DNA of 64,000 nt from Pocillopora verrucosa (GCF_036669915.1 NC_089314.1:10769665-10833664), one strand, 5' to 3'. Shown: positions 12,101-23,125, counted from the first letter of the stretch. Program-made: numbers and translations. Notes: generated by a model from the sequence alone, not told the origin.

Positions 12101-12814
12101 CTGGAATGAGGTAGCCACTCAATTATTTTTTCTTGTGACAGAGGGAGGGGGGAGGAGGGGGTACAAGATCCAAAATCAAACATCTCCATTTTTTAGATTT
12201 CCAATAGTTGACTCATATGCGACACTGAACAATACTTTCAAGTCGAAACCAATAAAAGTTGTAAAAAGAGTTTATTTTTATAATTTTGTAAAAGTATGAG
12301 ATTTATGCCACAAACTAGTACAAAGAGGGAAATAAACCACAACTTCAAAGATATACCTTAAAGACATCTGAATACCGGTCAAAATGTTACGTGTTTAGTA
12401 TCCAGCTCCCCTTCAGAAATTTCTCTGAAATTCCTCAGAAATTCGAATTCAACTTGTTGACGTGCTTTTAGAACATGGGTTTGCCAAGAATGGAATTCCT
12501 CATCGAAAAACGAATTTTAAAGTAGAATGAACACACAGCGAATCGATTTGCCCACGACTCATGATGATCAAAAGGGTACGTATAACTGGGTAACTTTTAT
12601 AAAACTATCAACATTTTTCTAAAAACCGAAACATAAACGTTGTCAAGAGGAAACTATCACAGGCTAACATACCTCCAGCAGGCTTCCTTGCTGACTCTTG
12701 TTGCGGTGTATTTATGTTGTTAACATTGCCCTCAGAACTCGCCGCCGTCAAGGAACTGCTTTGTCGGACAGTTGGCCGAGGAGTCGATAAAACAGGTTTA
12801 AAACGGTTTCTCAT
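4495..12814 (-). CDS. BDP1: Transcription factor TFIIIB component B'' (BDP1), nine exons
   Basis: BDP1 joins TBP and BRF1 in TFIIIB, which places RNA polymerase III on tRNA and 5S promoters. Minus-strand exons in order: 12814..12673, 12020..11350, 10398..10243, 9690..9578, 7649..7497, 6593..6511, 6221..6127, 5302..5248, 4613..4495. All junctions keep frame and give 528 residues. Diagnostic segments: HLIYFNPKTNPM and APRVKLAADGTIILDEE before the core, then the extended SANT domain with WSLAETQTFYKALSQVGTDF, FPNRTRRELK and KFKREEK, about residues 390-470. The N-terminal 270 residues are Ser/Thr-rich and probably disordered. The protein ends about 35 residues past the SANT helices, near yeast Bdp1 size and far shorter than the repeat-extended vertebrate form. 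The last exon has a possible donor after 4539, so a longer C-terminus is not excluded. Confidence 0.9.
5340..6060 (+). repeat. Long polypurine tract (GA/GGA-rich)
   Basis: About 700 bp in which the plus strand is almost entirely purine, containing the 111-bp minisatellite and a simpler GGAAG/GAAAG extension. The BDP1 pre-mRNA reads the pyrimidine strand here. Such strand asymmetry can form triplex (H-) DNA; that is a known property, not shown here. Confidence 0.85.
5361..5804 (+). repeat. 111-bp minisatellite, four units
   Basis: Near-identical units start at 5361, 5472, 5583 and 5694, each beginning GAATGGGAGCG and differing by a few substitutions. It lies in the BDP1 intron between the two SANT exons. 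Because 111 is divisible by three, the array stays open when translated on the minus strand, which creates a false 186-codon ORF. Confidence 0.95.
8184..8399 (-). mobile_element. TTAACCCTTT-ended MITE-like element, copy 2
   Basis: Ends TTAACCCTTTACACCCC and AGGGGTTAAAGGGTTAA. The body is the reverse complement of copy 1. It lies in the BDP1 intron between exons 4 and 5. Confidence 0.85.
8431..8684 (+). mobile_element. 3' tail of a CR1/L2-type non-LTR retrotransposon
   Basis: Contains GTAAAGCGCCATGAGCA followed by GGCACTATAGAAATCC and a terminal ATTTATTT/ATT microsatellite. This is the usual 3' hairpin-plus-tail arrangement of L2/CR1-like elements. No coding sequence remains. Confidence 0.65.
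8985..9072 (+). repeat. Fragment of hairpin repeat family (GCCCTTTGTCA type)
   Basis: AATTGGCCATTGTAAAGAGT, GCTTTGAGCA and AAGCCCTTTGTC recur in the copies at 53.6 and 58.4 kb. This copy is partial. Confidence 0.55.
9203..9399 (-). mobile_element. TTAACCCTTT-ended MITE-like element, copy 3
   Basis: Same body as copies 1 and 2 (GGTGCTGACAAGGTGAATTT, AAGGAGAAATAAGATGCC) with decayed ends. BDP1 intron. Confidence 0.7.
9999..10208 (+). mobile_element. TTAACCCTTT-ended MITE-like element, copy 4
   Basis: Begins ATAACCCTTTGACTCCCAAG and ends GGTGTAAAAGGTTAC, with the family body between. BDP1 intron between exons 3 and 4, about 35 bp from the exon 3 donor. Confidence 0.75.
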
Positions 12815-13768
12815 ATCACCTAAAGGAGCGATTCACAAACAAGTCGAATACTATACCTTTCTTTCGTTTGACTTCATTTTTTAGTTCTGCTTTTAAATAT
12901 TCTTCTATTTACCACGCAGAAATGTAGAAAGTCAACTGATTTACATTCACGTTCAGGGGACGTTTGTTTTGACCTCATACATGAAGTACAGAAAAATTGT
13001 AATGTATGCTGCTGACCACTGGTAGACAGCTTAAGTCTACCCAGTCCCCCCTGTTATTAATGAGGTCAACGGTATGATCAAGTAGCAGAATTTGCCTTGA
13101 ATTGATGAATATGGAACGAAAATTGTTTTTTCCTTTACTCATAGAAACTGCTCACAGCCTATACTTCCACTACAGAAACAAAGGCTCACAAAGGCTAAAT
13201 GTAGCCTTATTCCTCCTCATTCACATTCCCAGAGGTTGGGGCAAACAGAGCTGTTTCTGGAAAGGGGAGTTAGCCAATCATGGAGAAGATGCACAAATCT
13301 CTGATTATCCTTTAGTTTTTATCAGGGAAAGTAGTTTTTATTTATTTCAATAAGCCCATCAAATGCTACAAGTAAATAATTTAATTCATAATTGAACTCT
13401 TTAGCACCCAATGGTAGGGCTCAGCGCATAGCTTTATGGCTAATGGAAGGGTCTTCATTCCTTCTTAAGGAAATAAGATAATTTGACTCACTATTCCATT
13501 ACTTGAGAAAAAATTTACCTGTTGCTGCAATGAAAGACTTATAAAGTCATTAAAACTGTTACCTTTTGTACCACAATCATTTGGCCATTTATTTGTTTTG
13601 GTGCTTAAAATAGTTTCTTTTGAGATAGAGAAGGTTTGTAAATTATTCACTTTTGATCTAGAGAGTACACTTAACTAAATGCATATGAGAAAAAAAGGGT
13701 TTTGCCTATTTTCTCTGTTTTTCAAAACTGATAAGTGAATTGTAGGATTTAAGTGATTTTTTTTTAGT
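12815..13768. other. Interval between UGT and BDP1
   Basis: It holds the BDP1 upstream region and the UGT 3' flank. Plus-strand TTTATTTATTT near 13339 gives AATAAA on the minus strand and may serve UGT. No other gene is seen. Confidence 0.5.
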
Positions 13769-15316
13769 TTACTCTGCCTTTGATTTTTTAGAACACTTTT
13801 GTATGATGTGTTGTAAGCAATACTTCAGACAAAAGTAGAACAAAACCATAACACAGACAACAATCACAACTATGAGAAACAACACATCTAAGAGATAAAC
13901 TTGAAAAAAGTACAAGTTGTCAGCTTCACTCCTTAAATGCAGTCCTGCATTGTTATGAAGCCCATATTCAATCCAGTCACAGGCCTCTTCAGTTGGTGTG
14001 ACTCTCCTGTGACGAATCAATCTAGACACTCTTTCAGCTTTTTCTTTATAACTGGAATTTCTGAGAACTTCAAGTATTGCATTTGTTACTGCATTTGGTG
14101 TTAAATTTTGCAAGTCCAGTATCACACCAATACCAGCCTCCTGCACTTTCATAGCATTTGCAGGTTGGTCACCAAAGAGAGGTAAAACAACCATAGGTAT
14201 CCCATGATAAGTGCCCTCAAGTATACTGTTCAAGCCCCCATGAGTGAAAAAGACCTTTGTAGCTGCATGTCCAAGAAGATCATTTTGTTCCATCCATGGT
14301 ACAACTTTGATATTTTTGCTCAGGTTTTGAGGCAGTAAGCTCAATTCACCTTTATACTTCCATATAACTTTAGAAGGGACCTGCATGAGCCCTTTTGCAA
14401 TGCTATCAACAAACTCCGGTTTGAAATTTGAAATGACAGTCCCAAATGAAACAACTACTAATTCTGTCAAGTCTCCATCAGAGATGAAACTTTCTTTGTC
14501 TGACGGAAGTAGTTTAGGCTTTTCCGGGAGTATGGGCCCAACCACTTTCACATGGGCTCCAAAAGGCCTTGGAAAATCCAAAGCAAAGTCGTTTGGAATT
14601 ATTAACAATCCTGTGGCTCTGAATACTTCACTGAGACTAGAAAACTTACTGTCTTTGACATGAGTCCTCCACAAATCTTCAAAGGGTGGCATAAAAACAA
14701 ACTCGTGCATAACATACCCTAAGATGTACAACAACAGGTTTTGTAACCTTTCCAAAAATGACATTCTCTTTGGAAGTTTGACAGTTCCGTTCGGAACATA
14801 GGCCACGGGAGAAGGGAAATTGTGAATAAAACTCACATAGGGATCTACAAATCCGATGGGAGCCAAGTCAACGCGATTCACTTTCAGCAAGTCTGCCACT
14901 ATAGCACAACATATACTTGTGATATCGCAAACAATCAAGTCTACCCGTCCCAAGCTTTTCAAGAGAGCTCTGTCATTCAGCAAATCCTCACACGTAGACT
15001 TCCAAAAATCATTTCTCTCGGTGATATTTAGCTTGCCTTCGGCTTCTTTTATTATCACTTTTTCCAAATCATTCCCATTTGTATGAGTGTCGTAAGATTT
15101 CACTGCAATGCCAGCCAAATTAGGTCCAATTTCATTCACTTGCCAGGCTGGTACAAGAAGACTGTATCTGTAACCTCTCCTAGTCAGCTCTCGTCCGATT
15201 TTGACGTAAACAAGTCCATGACTTGTTCCAATGCTTGGTATTCCAACGATATGACTATTAGAAGCATGGTTAAGAGTAACCAGACAACATAGCAAGGTTA
15301 GTACTGTAACAACCAT
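13769..15316 (-). CDS. UDP-glucuronosyl/glycosyltransferase, intronless
   Basis: A single open frame of 515 residues with family-typical length. It transfers a sugar from a UDP-sugar to small lipophilic acceptors in the ER lumen. An N-terminal signal peptide (about residues 1-19) precedes IPSIGTSHG, whose His33 sits where UGTs carry the catalytic histidine; VDLIVCD near residue 130 fits the partner aspartate. The UGT signature runs at about residues 355-400 and includes FFTHGGLNSILEG and PLFGDQPANA. A C-terminal membrane helix (FLIVVIVVCVMVLFYF) is followed by a short cytosolic tail ending KKSKAE, a di-lysine type ER retrieval signal (KxKxx). The start at 15316 gives the signal peptide directly. 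It is uninterrupted although the neighbouring genes are intron-rich, suggesting an origin by retroposition or tandem expansion typical of UGTs. The substrate cannot be read from the sequence. Confidence 0.95.
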   Translation of the reverse strand: MVVTVLTLLCCLVTLNHASNSHIVGIPSIGTSHGLVYVKIGRELTRRGYRYSLLVPAWQVNEIGPNLAGIAVKSYDTHTNGNDLEKVIIKEAEGKLNITERNDFWKSTCEDLLNDRALLKSLGRVDLIVCDITSICCAIVADLLKVNRVDLAPIGFVDPYVSFIHNFPSPVAYVPNGTVKLPKRMSFLERLQNLLLYILGYVMHEFVFMPPFEDLWRTHVKDSKFSSLSEVFRATGLLIIPNDFALDFPRPFGAHVKVVGPILPEKPKLLPSDKESFISDGDLTELVVVSFGTVISNFKPEFVDSIAKGLMQVPSKVIWKYKGELSLLPQNLSKNIKVVPWMEQNDLLGHAATKVFFTHGGLNSILEGTYHGIPMVVLPLFGDQPANAMKVQEAGIGVILDLQNLTPNAVTNAILEVLRNSSYKEKAERVSRLIRHRRVTPTEEACDWIEYGLHNNAGLHLRSEADNLYFFQVYLLDVLFLIVVIVVCVMVLFYFCLKYCLQHIIQKCSKKSKAE

Positions 15317-16278
15317 GTTTTGAAATTATGTTATGCAAGTCAGGTGACCCACAACTTGACACGCGCCAAATTTTGCATCACGCGATAAAAAGAATAATTC
15401 TTGCGTGACGACGGTTTGATAGCCTTAAATAGGTACCTAAAGCGAGAGTAGAAACGTTCAAAAGGAAAAGACCTTTTCCCTTTAAAAGGTTTGTATGGCT
15501 CTCGTATTCTTGATCTCGTCTAATCATTACTTCCTTCAAAACCCCACTCGCGAAGAGTTTTTAGTCTAGCACCAGTTATTCGGCTCACTAGTCACGCAAC
15601 AGGGTAGTGGGCGGTTGCTCAGGAGACTGAGTTAGACTTAAGGTGGTACAACCCTCAAAAAATCAACATTTTTTCATATGTTTTTTTACAAGAACTTATC
15701 TATATCACCTAAAATGACACATGGAGACAACTGTATTTTTGCAGTTTTTGACTTGATATTTTATTATTGCTGCTGAGAATTAGCAAATGATGCCCCCCGG
15801 TGGGCAACCAAACAAGAACAGTCATATCTCTTTAACATTAGATTAAAAATTCACAAAATTTTTAGACAATGATCTTCACATGCACCTGCATGCAATGAAC
15901 TACAGAAACACCTCTCAGTCATATAGAATAAAAAATATTAAAGAAAACACAACAACTTTCAGGAATTGATAAGATGAGCAATCTCATTTTGGTCATTTAA
16001 CAACAAATGATGCACCTAAGTGTATGTTTCTAGTTCATTGCATGCAAAAATATACTGAGATCTCTCACTCCAAAAATGAGAAGAATTGAATAAAACGCTG
16101 GAAAGTTATCTTTGCTAGCGTGTCGGTAGTTTCATAAAATTCAAAATTGAGAGAAAACTGGTTTAAAGTTTTTAAACTGATTTTTTCAAGACTTAAACAC
16201 AGTTTCCATGAATTGAACTGTTCAAAACTGACCAGGGCCATAGCTGACTCCTTCGGTTTGCTTATTATGGTCATCTTT
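15317..16278. other. UGT upstream region and 3' flank of the Mutator-like relic
   Basis: No gene. An inverted pair (GCATGCAATGAACTA near 15889 and its complement near 16030) and AT-rich text probably belong to the untranslated part of the decayed transposon that follows. Confidence 0.45.
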
Positions 16279-17634
16279 TCATTTTTTAAGGCCCCTAATC
16301 ACTTTACGTCGCTTCTTGGTAGTAGCTTTGCTTTTAAATTGCGCAATATTAACTCTAAGCTGGTCTTGGAGTCTGCAACCCTCCTCGGTATATTTGCCAG
16401 AAGGAATACCAAGGGCTTGGAAAAGCTTAATAATACTAATTGAACCAATATTAAAATAAGAAACAGCATCATAAAGTCCTAATTCTAATGTCTCCCTTCC
16501 AACATAAATTTCTTTTGGAATCCTTTGCCATACCATCCCATTCAAAGACTCATTTTGATTTTGTGTCTTGCCATGTAAGCACTTCTGCAATAAGTTGTTC
16601 TCACTAAGTCGAATATATTCAGGCTTTAGCTTGGCAATAACAGGTAAAGGAAGGCCAGGTCCATGCTTAAAGAGATTTGTATGGTTGGCTTTGTCCTTTT
16701 GATACTTGCACCAACTTGCACTACCTGTTGGGCAGTGGTCATGAAGTGGGCGTGCCTCACTTGAGGCACAATGCATGAGGCTAGCATGGATAGCTTTCTT
16801 CATTCCAGCCAAATTTCCAACATTGGACCTTATGGCAATGCCATAATAATTCTGCAGTTTATCAATTAGACTATCTGTGAGTTTCCCTCTGCCTCCAAGG
16901 CTTGGATTGTCACACTTTAATTTGCGAAGTGCAGTTCCAACCCTCTTCTGCACATGACCGATGCATTCTTTCTTTTCCACTAAAATTCCAGCATCTTGAT
17001 AAATATTCTTTAAAATTCAGTGTACCTGAGATTGTGCAGCTCAACAGACCTTTGAAATATGCGCTCTGCACCCTCTGGTTCCATAGCAGGTGCTGATCCC
17101 TGGAAATTTGACTTGCAAGTGGTGTGATCAGCTCTCCATATCTGATATTCAAGAGAATTCTTGTCCATTTGTTCATGCCGCTCACACTGTTTGCATCCTT
17201 GGCTTAGGGCCTCCACATCAAGAACCTTTCCTGTGTCCATGGATATGACATTCACACAACCATTGCGTGACGAGTAGCCTCTCTTTTGCCATGTTCCGTC
17301 ACAAGAAACACCACAGTTCACAGGTAGACCTTCAGAAGAATTTACACCCTTCTTGAGAGATAAAACTTCTTCTCCCGCCTTTTTCATTATTTCCTTTGCA
17401 ATCGCTTTCATGTGACGGCCGATTACGCGCGAGTTGCTGAGGAAAGCTTTCTCGGTTGGAGGTGGAGGCATGTTCATAATTGTGCAGAATTTCCTTGCAC
17501 CAGCATAACCCTTTCCAAGAGTTCTCATACCATAAACGTTTCAAATTATCTTCCATAAACAAAAGACTGAAATCGCCGCATTCGCCACAAGTCCTGTCAC
17601 GATATGAGAATTTCCAGTGCACTGCGTTCTCCAT
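16279..17634 (-). pseudogene. Mutator-like transposase pseudogene
   Basis: Minus-strand reading resembles the Mutator-like transposase domain family found in many invertebrates. An N-terminal piece (17634 down to about 17530) has CGECGDF; a second piece (17528-17010) has MRTLGKGYAGARKFC, CGVSCDGTWQKRGYSS and CKQCERHEQMDK; a third (about 16995-16279) has KKECIGHVQKRVG, GRGKLTDSLIDKLQNYYG, HDHCPTGSASWCKYQ and TQNQNESLNGMVWQR. A one-base shift near 17530 separates pieces one and two. Between pieces two and three a short deletion removes the stretch where relatives carry a GDGDS-type motif with a presumed catalytic Asp. The element is therefore dead. It keeps the CDGTW Asp and the Asn-Glu-Ser motif. 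No clear terminal repeats or target duplication were found. Confidence 0.85.
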
Positions 17635-19424
17635 CTTGAGTCGTTCTTAGTTCTTTTCCGTCTGACAATGCCTCCTAATTGTTTTACCAAGGTAATATTT
17701 TGCAGTTTTCTTCGAGTTGACAGAAGTTTTGCACGACAGTAATTAAAAGATCACTGTCTGGTCTAAAGCTTAATTCTCGAAATGTACATTAAACTCAAGC
17801 ATAGCTGTGGCTTTTTATACCAGCCTTGTAATATGAGAAAATCAAACAAACAGGGAACCCAGATAACAGAAGGGAGGACGTGGAAGAAAACATTACGTCA
17901 TCTGTGATCACAGACATGCACCAAAATGGAATCTCTTTTTTCGGCACAAAGAAAAGAAAATTAAATTATGAAAATACACACTTCCCCCGTGGCGCAAAAT
18001 TGCTCCAGTCCAGCTTAAACACGACTTTGCCCTGCTTTCGCGGAAAAAGTTGGGAAAAGCAGGGAAAAGCAGCTCGAAAGATCAAGAAATAGCTGTGAAT
18101 TTTTAGAGAGACATTCCGTAGCTCACTCGCGAATAATCACGAGGATTTTAGACGTAAGAAAGAAACTGAACAATTCTTAATTCCGGCTCATCAGCCCTGT
18201 TTCTAGGATAGATGATTAGCAGCGACCAATCCAAGGGTTCGTACCATGAATTATTTGGCTTAAACTCTGATTGGCTGTTGATTAATTAACCATCGAAGAT
18301 GGCAAAAAAGATGTTTGAATCGATAAAACATTTGGATCTTTGCACTACTCTCTTGAAATCCAGATTGAATAAAAACGCCCCACTTCCTATGTTAATAGCT
18401 TGTATTGGACTAAATCCAGTATTTGAGTGAGGAAATGTAACACTGTAAACATAAAGGCAGTCCAACACCGCAATCACTTCCAAATGATCTCTTGAACGCT
18501 GTTGATGGCAAGGGAGTACTTTAAGATTGGAAAGAGGAGACTGGAAATACTTAAGGCAATGATTGACCCGTAACAGTTGAGCAGTGATAGACTGGTAATG
18601 AAAAGCTGCTTTTCTTTACTCTTTATTTACAAGGAGGGGAGTGTTATCACAGGAGTGCAATAATCGAGATACACGATTCCTGCTGTTTTGAATTTTATGA
18701 TACCTGAATCATGACAATTTTTTTTCGATATTCTTGTTTCATTTTTTAACTACATCTCTCTGATTCTCAGGTTTATACCCAATCATTCATCCTCTTAATT
18801 AAACCACTATGATTCATGATTCATGATTTTGTTTCCAGCTTCGCAGTTATCGACAGGAACTTAAAAATTTGTAACCTGTGATTCCAGTGTGAAATTGTAT
18901 AAACTGAGGTAAATGTGTGAAGTCAAAACTAGGAAAAAATTCACGATTTTCTTTCCTGGTGTAGCTTTCAAAATTGACAGGTTCGCTTGTTATGCAAGTT
19001 GTTTCGATTTCCTCGGTGAAGTAATCATGGATCGATTTACACGAAAAATTAAAACTACTTGCGACACTGAAGAGATTAACTAAAAAAAATACAAAAACAG
19101 AAATGTGCAAAAAAACTTCTCAAAATCTATCTATAACCGAGAGAAACAGTATAAAGTGTCTTTGCACTTCTTCGAATCTTATAATGTGGCTGAGCCGTGA
19201 CACTTTGGTTGTTGCAGTTTAAAAGCAGCAAGAAAACTTTTCGTGTGAAGTTGGTATCAAGGAAGCGAGACGGACTTCTGACCGAATTTCTGAGGTAAGA
19301 GTCCGATATCAAAAGGTGTTTTTAAGATGATCAACAAGATACCACTTTGGTAACATGGATTTTTTAATGTTTCACTCTGTACGTATTTCTACTTCTTCAA
19401 ACTTGAAAAAAATGCCCATCTTGT
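17635..19424. other. Intergenic stretch without a recognised gene
   Basis: AT-rich, with only short open frames and no family signal. It probably includes remains of the Mutator element's 5' flank. Confidence 0.45.
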
Positions 19425-20720
19425 GACAGAAGTTATCAAGCTATTAATGAAGTTGGAAACAAGCGTGATGGGGAAGACATTTCTGCCAGTCTCGGGTGTG
19501 TGTACAATTGGAGAAGAGATCAAAGAGCTATCTAATACCATAAGCGTGCTTTAGCAGTTTCCAGGAAAGTGGAAGGCAAGGATTTGGAGGCCGTGTCACT
19601 TTTTAACCTAAGTGTTGTCTCTGAAAAGCAGGGGTCTTCTCAGTTCCCTTGACTACTACCGTTCCGAGCGTCACGATTTACGATGAGCTCAGAGCTGGTC
19701 AGCAGTTAAAAGAAGAGTAAAATATTACCTACCGTGGTTCCCACAGATGTGCATCTGATACGAAAAGTTATGGCGACTGCATCTACGATTAAGTCAAGTT
19801 GCCGCAACTCTGCTCGTTGTTGACCAAGCACGGGCTCAAGCACTTCATGATTTGGTCAATAACGAGTATGTCTCTGGAGAACCATGCTATATATCACACC
19901 TGCCTGAGAAGCCTGTCTGCGAATTGTGTGTGTTCAATCGAATTTAGTTTTCTTAGTAATGAGTGATGAACAAATGTTTTTCTGGGTCGTTCGTATCGGT
20001 AACGATTTCCAATTCAGAAAAATAAATATCGGCGATCACGGTTCAGGTTATTACTTGACCGCAAACTTCATTGAAAAGTTAAACAACGAGTTATGCGGAA
20101 CATTGCGAGCCAAATGCGAGAATCGTTCACTTGATGATGAGCCCAGCGATGACGAACTGGCTAATGAACGGGCGGGTGATAAACCTCCTGAGTTTTTCCA
20201 GACAGAGTCATTGCAGAAGGTGTATGACGTTATCATTGGTCCTATGATATGCCGACCTGATTAATGGCTGTGAACTTATCTTTGTTCCCGAACATTCATT
20301 GTGCATGGTCCCTTTTACTGCAGTGATGGACTCCAATTTAAATTATCTGTGCGAATCTTTCAGAATTCGTGTCATTCCCTGCTTGACCACTCTGAAGTTG
20401 ATTGTTTGTGTGCACATCGCAGCCCATCATGGCCGAGTAGAGACAGGAGAAATTCTCTTGGCACCATGAACTACTCGTACATCACAGACCCCTGCCGTAA
20501 AAGATAATATTCTCATCAAGAAAGATGTGTCAAGTGTTCACCAGCGGGTAAGGCTGGTTGTACTGAGTTACTGTCACGGTGCTCGTGGAGAGATCAAGGC
20601 AGCTAAAGGAGTAATTGGTATTACTTCCACAAAGAACTTATAGCAGGAAAGAGGGCCAATGAGGCTCTTTCGGCAGGCTACGAATTTCATGAGAGAAATT
20701 GAATGGCTCGGGAAAGTATA
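19425..20720 (+). pseudogene. Decayed TPR-CHAT protein gene (TTC28-like)
   Basis: Reading across frames gives a TPR remnant (ASLGCVYNW, YHKRALAVSRKVEGKDLEAV), a linker (QARAQALHDLVNNEY, MSDEQMFFWVV, KVYDVIIGPM) and a CHAT protease-like C-terminus (FVPEHSLCMVPFTAV, HIAAHHGRVETGEILLAP, RLVVLSYCHGARGEIKAAKG). CHAT domains are caspase-like; the His in the HIAAH segment and the Cys of LSYC match the catalytic pair positions. At least five stops or frameshifts, one inside the CHAT domain after LLAP, show it is broken. In cnidarians such TPR-CHAT proteins form very large families, so a dead copy is unsurprising. Confidence 0.8.
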
Positions 20721-21305
20721 TAATACAATACAATACAAACTTTATTGACACTCCCTAAGAGGGCTTTTCAGTGACAATTAATAATTACAATAATAAAAAT
20801 GTTTAATCTATAAAGCTAAAAATAATTACGAAAATTACAACTAAGAAACTTTAAGAAGGTACGATAAAATGGGTAAGATAAAAACTAAGAAACTTTAAAA
20901 AAGGACAATAAAAAATATATGATATGATTAAAAACTAGGACCGAGGAGAAAGAAAAGCAGCAAATAATTTGGCCCTAAGTTTACGCTTAAAATTAGAAGA
21001 AGAATTACAAAGTTTAAGATCATTATCTAAACTGTTCCACAGGCTGACAGTGCGATAATAAAAAGTTCTTTGTCCAGATTTAGTTTTTTATAATGGTATG
21101 TGCAACAGTTGGGAGCTTCTGGTCGTGCGACCGCTAACATTACCGCGCGTTAGAAACTTCGAAGAGAGGTAAGTAGGAGCGGATCCAGTCATACATTTAA
21201 AAGCAAGCACGGCGTCACGGAAGTATAGCTGAGATTTAATAGGTAGCCAATGCAGTTCTTTCAAAAGCGGAGTAACGTATGGAACTGGGCACCATTTGTA
21301 CTCAT
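20715..21305 (-). mobile_element. 5'-truncated non-LTR retrotransposon, RT C-terminus plus 3' tail
   Basis: The minus strand encodes LLKELHWLPIKSQLYFRD, FKCMTGSAPTYLSSKF and YYRTVSLWNSLDNDL, the usual C-terminal end of LINE reverse transcriptase ORFs, with one in-frame stop. It is followed by an AT-rich 3' UTR with a local duplication and a terminal TTGTATTGTATTGTATTATA tail at 20715-20735. The tail is the expected 3' end; the 5' break is near 21305. Confidence 0.82.
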
Positions 21306-22015
21306 CGGTAATTACGTCACATTGGACCTACCACAACGCCTCTCAAGTTTAGACTTTGGCTAATGATCATGTAAGTGTCACTTTGTTATTGTTAATTATT
21401 AGTTATGACACTTAAGCATCCATTTTACAGTTGTTTGTTATTGTTTTAAAATCCTATGGGACTTGCCTCGACTTAGAAACGTTACATAAACTGTGTTGAA
21501 ACTATTCTTCACAATTTAAGATTCTTCTCTTCCCAATTTTTGAATGGAGGAAGTTTAATTTTCATCAAATTTCTACTTCCTTGTTGGTTGTGAAAGTTGG
21601 AAAAAGACTTGAACATGACGATACTCTTCATGGATGGCGACAAAACTTTTACGGTCCAAACCAGGATTGGACTGTAAAGGCACTCAAATGGACCAAAGTA
21701 ATCTTTTTTTTTTTTTTTTTTTTTTTTAGTTTTTTCCTTAAAGTGTGTCTCAGTGCTTTTACAGGCACTATGCGATCGAGTTTTCATTTTAACTCGTTAT
21801 CGATGAGATTTTTGTTCATTTTGCTAATTTTAGTTTAGGGTTTAGTCTTTGAGTTTCATTATAAGCTCCGAGAAAAATGCTTTTTAGATCGGAATTTCGA
21901 TTGTAGGTTTCTTTACTGAAGATAAGCTGAACTAAGGGTCAGTATATCAGAAAATGGTTTCCACGTTATGATGAAAATTTATTTCAATCATCTAAATTTT
22001 GCAGATGTTAGGTTT
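21306..22015. other. AT-rich intergenic stretch
   Basis: No gene is seen. It contains a 24-base T run (about 21705-21728). Confidence 0.5.
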
Positions 22016-22449
22016 ACTACGGAAGCCGAAAAAGGGACAATCCAAAAATATTTTGCAAATCCGAAAAGATGTTTAGAATCGATATCTTTTAAACAAATCG
22101 CTTTTGAAAAGTTTCTCAAATCGAGAAAACAATTTCAAATCCTGGTTTAATTCATAGATCCACAAATAACTTTGACAAAAATAGTTGACAATCCAAGAAT
22201 CTTTCCAAAATCCAGAAAATTTACGCAAATCGAGAAAAATATTTTGTCACGTGACACTTGCGCCAGTAGTCAGCACTTCTTTACGCTACAGAACATTGTG
22301 TCGCACTAGGTTGCACTAAGTCAACTTGGAGTGACTACGCGAACGGTCTAAACTGGACCAAGTGTATTGATATGTTCTGCCATAAATGTGGAAAAGAATT
22401 TGCATTGTGAGAAAATATTTTTGGATTGTCCCTTCTCGGCTTCCGTAGT
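22016..22449. mobile_element. 434-bp inverted-repeat (MITE-like) element
   Basis: Both ends read ACTACGGAAGCCGA..AGGGACAATCCAAAAATATTTT inward, about 36-40 bp of near-perfect terminal inverted repeat. The interior has no ORF of note. Target duplication is not clear by eye. Confidence 0.85.
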
Positions 22450-23125
22450 TTACCCAAAATTATCGTAAACTAATACACTCACGGCCTGATCTTTATCAAT
22501 TTCATTTTTTAGCTCAGAGTAACATAAAAGGGATATAATGATGCGAAGTTTAGATTAATTTTCAAAACTAAACATCATAACATCCCGTCTTCGTTACTTG
22601 TATAGTTTTAGATCCTTTAAGTGACTCAGTTTTTAATATCTTTTTCGTTGCTTTACTTTTGAAGCGGAGCCATTCTGAAAACTAGTTTTGTGATGAACGA
22701 TCTTTGTATGGTAAAAAAAATTCCAAATTTAATTTGCATTAGTTTAGCACCTGTCGTAGTAAGGGACCAATCTTTATTTATCGCCTGGGTGGGGTCGGAG
22801 GATTTCGTTTGTCAAGATAAAATTTACCTGATACCCCCCGGAAGGCTCTAACATTCATATGATCCTCCCCTCCCCTCCCCCCCCCCTTATTGGCATTTGT
22901 GGAGGGATTATAGTCCCCTTTCATACTCTATTGGCAATGGCTGATTCCCTCTCCGTTCCAACAAAAAACCCTAAAACCATAAATTCCCCCAAAATTCTCC
23001 ACCCTCCCCCCCCTGCCTCCCCGCCTCCCAACCTTGACGATATATAATCACTGGTCCATTAGACGTAACATTTTGGACATTGGTTATAAGTTATCCTTTA
23101 ATATAAAGAATTTTTTTTCCCGGTG
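22450..23125. other. Intergenic stretch with C-rich low-complexity tract
   Basis: No gene is seen. A C/T-rich tract at 22863-22888 and another at 23003-23032 are simple sequence. Confidence 0.5.
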
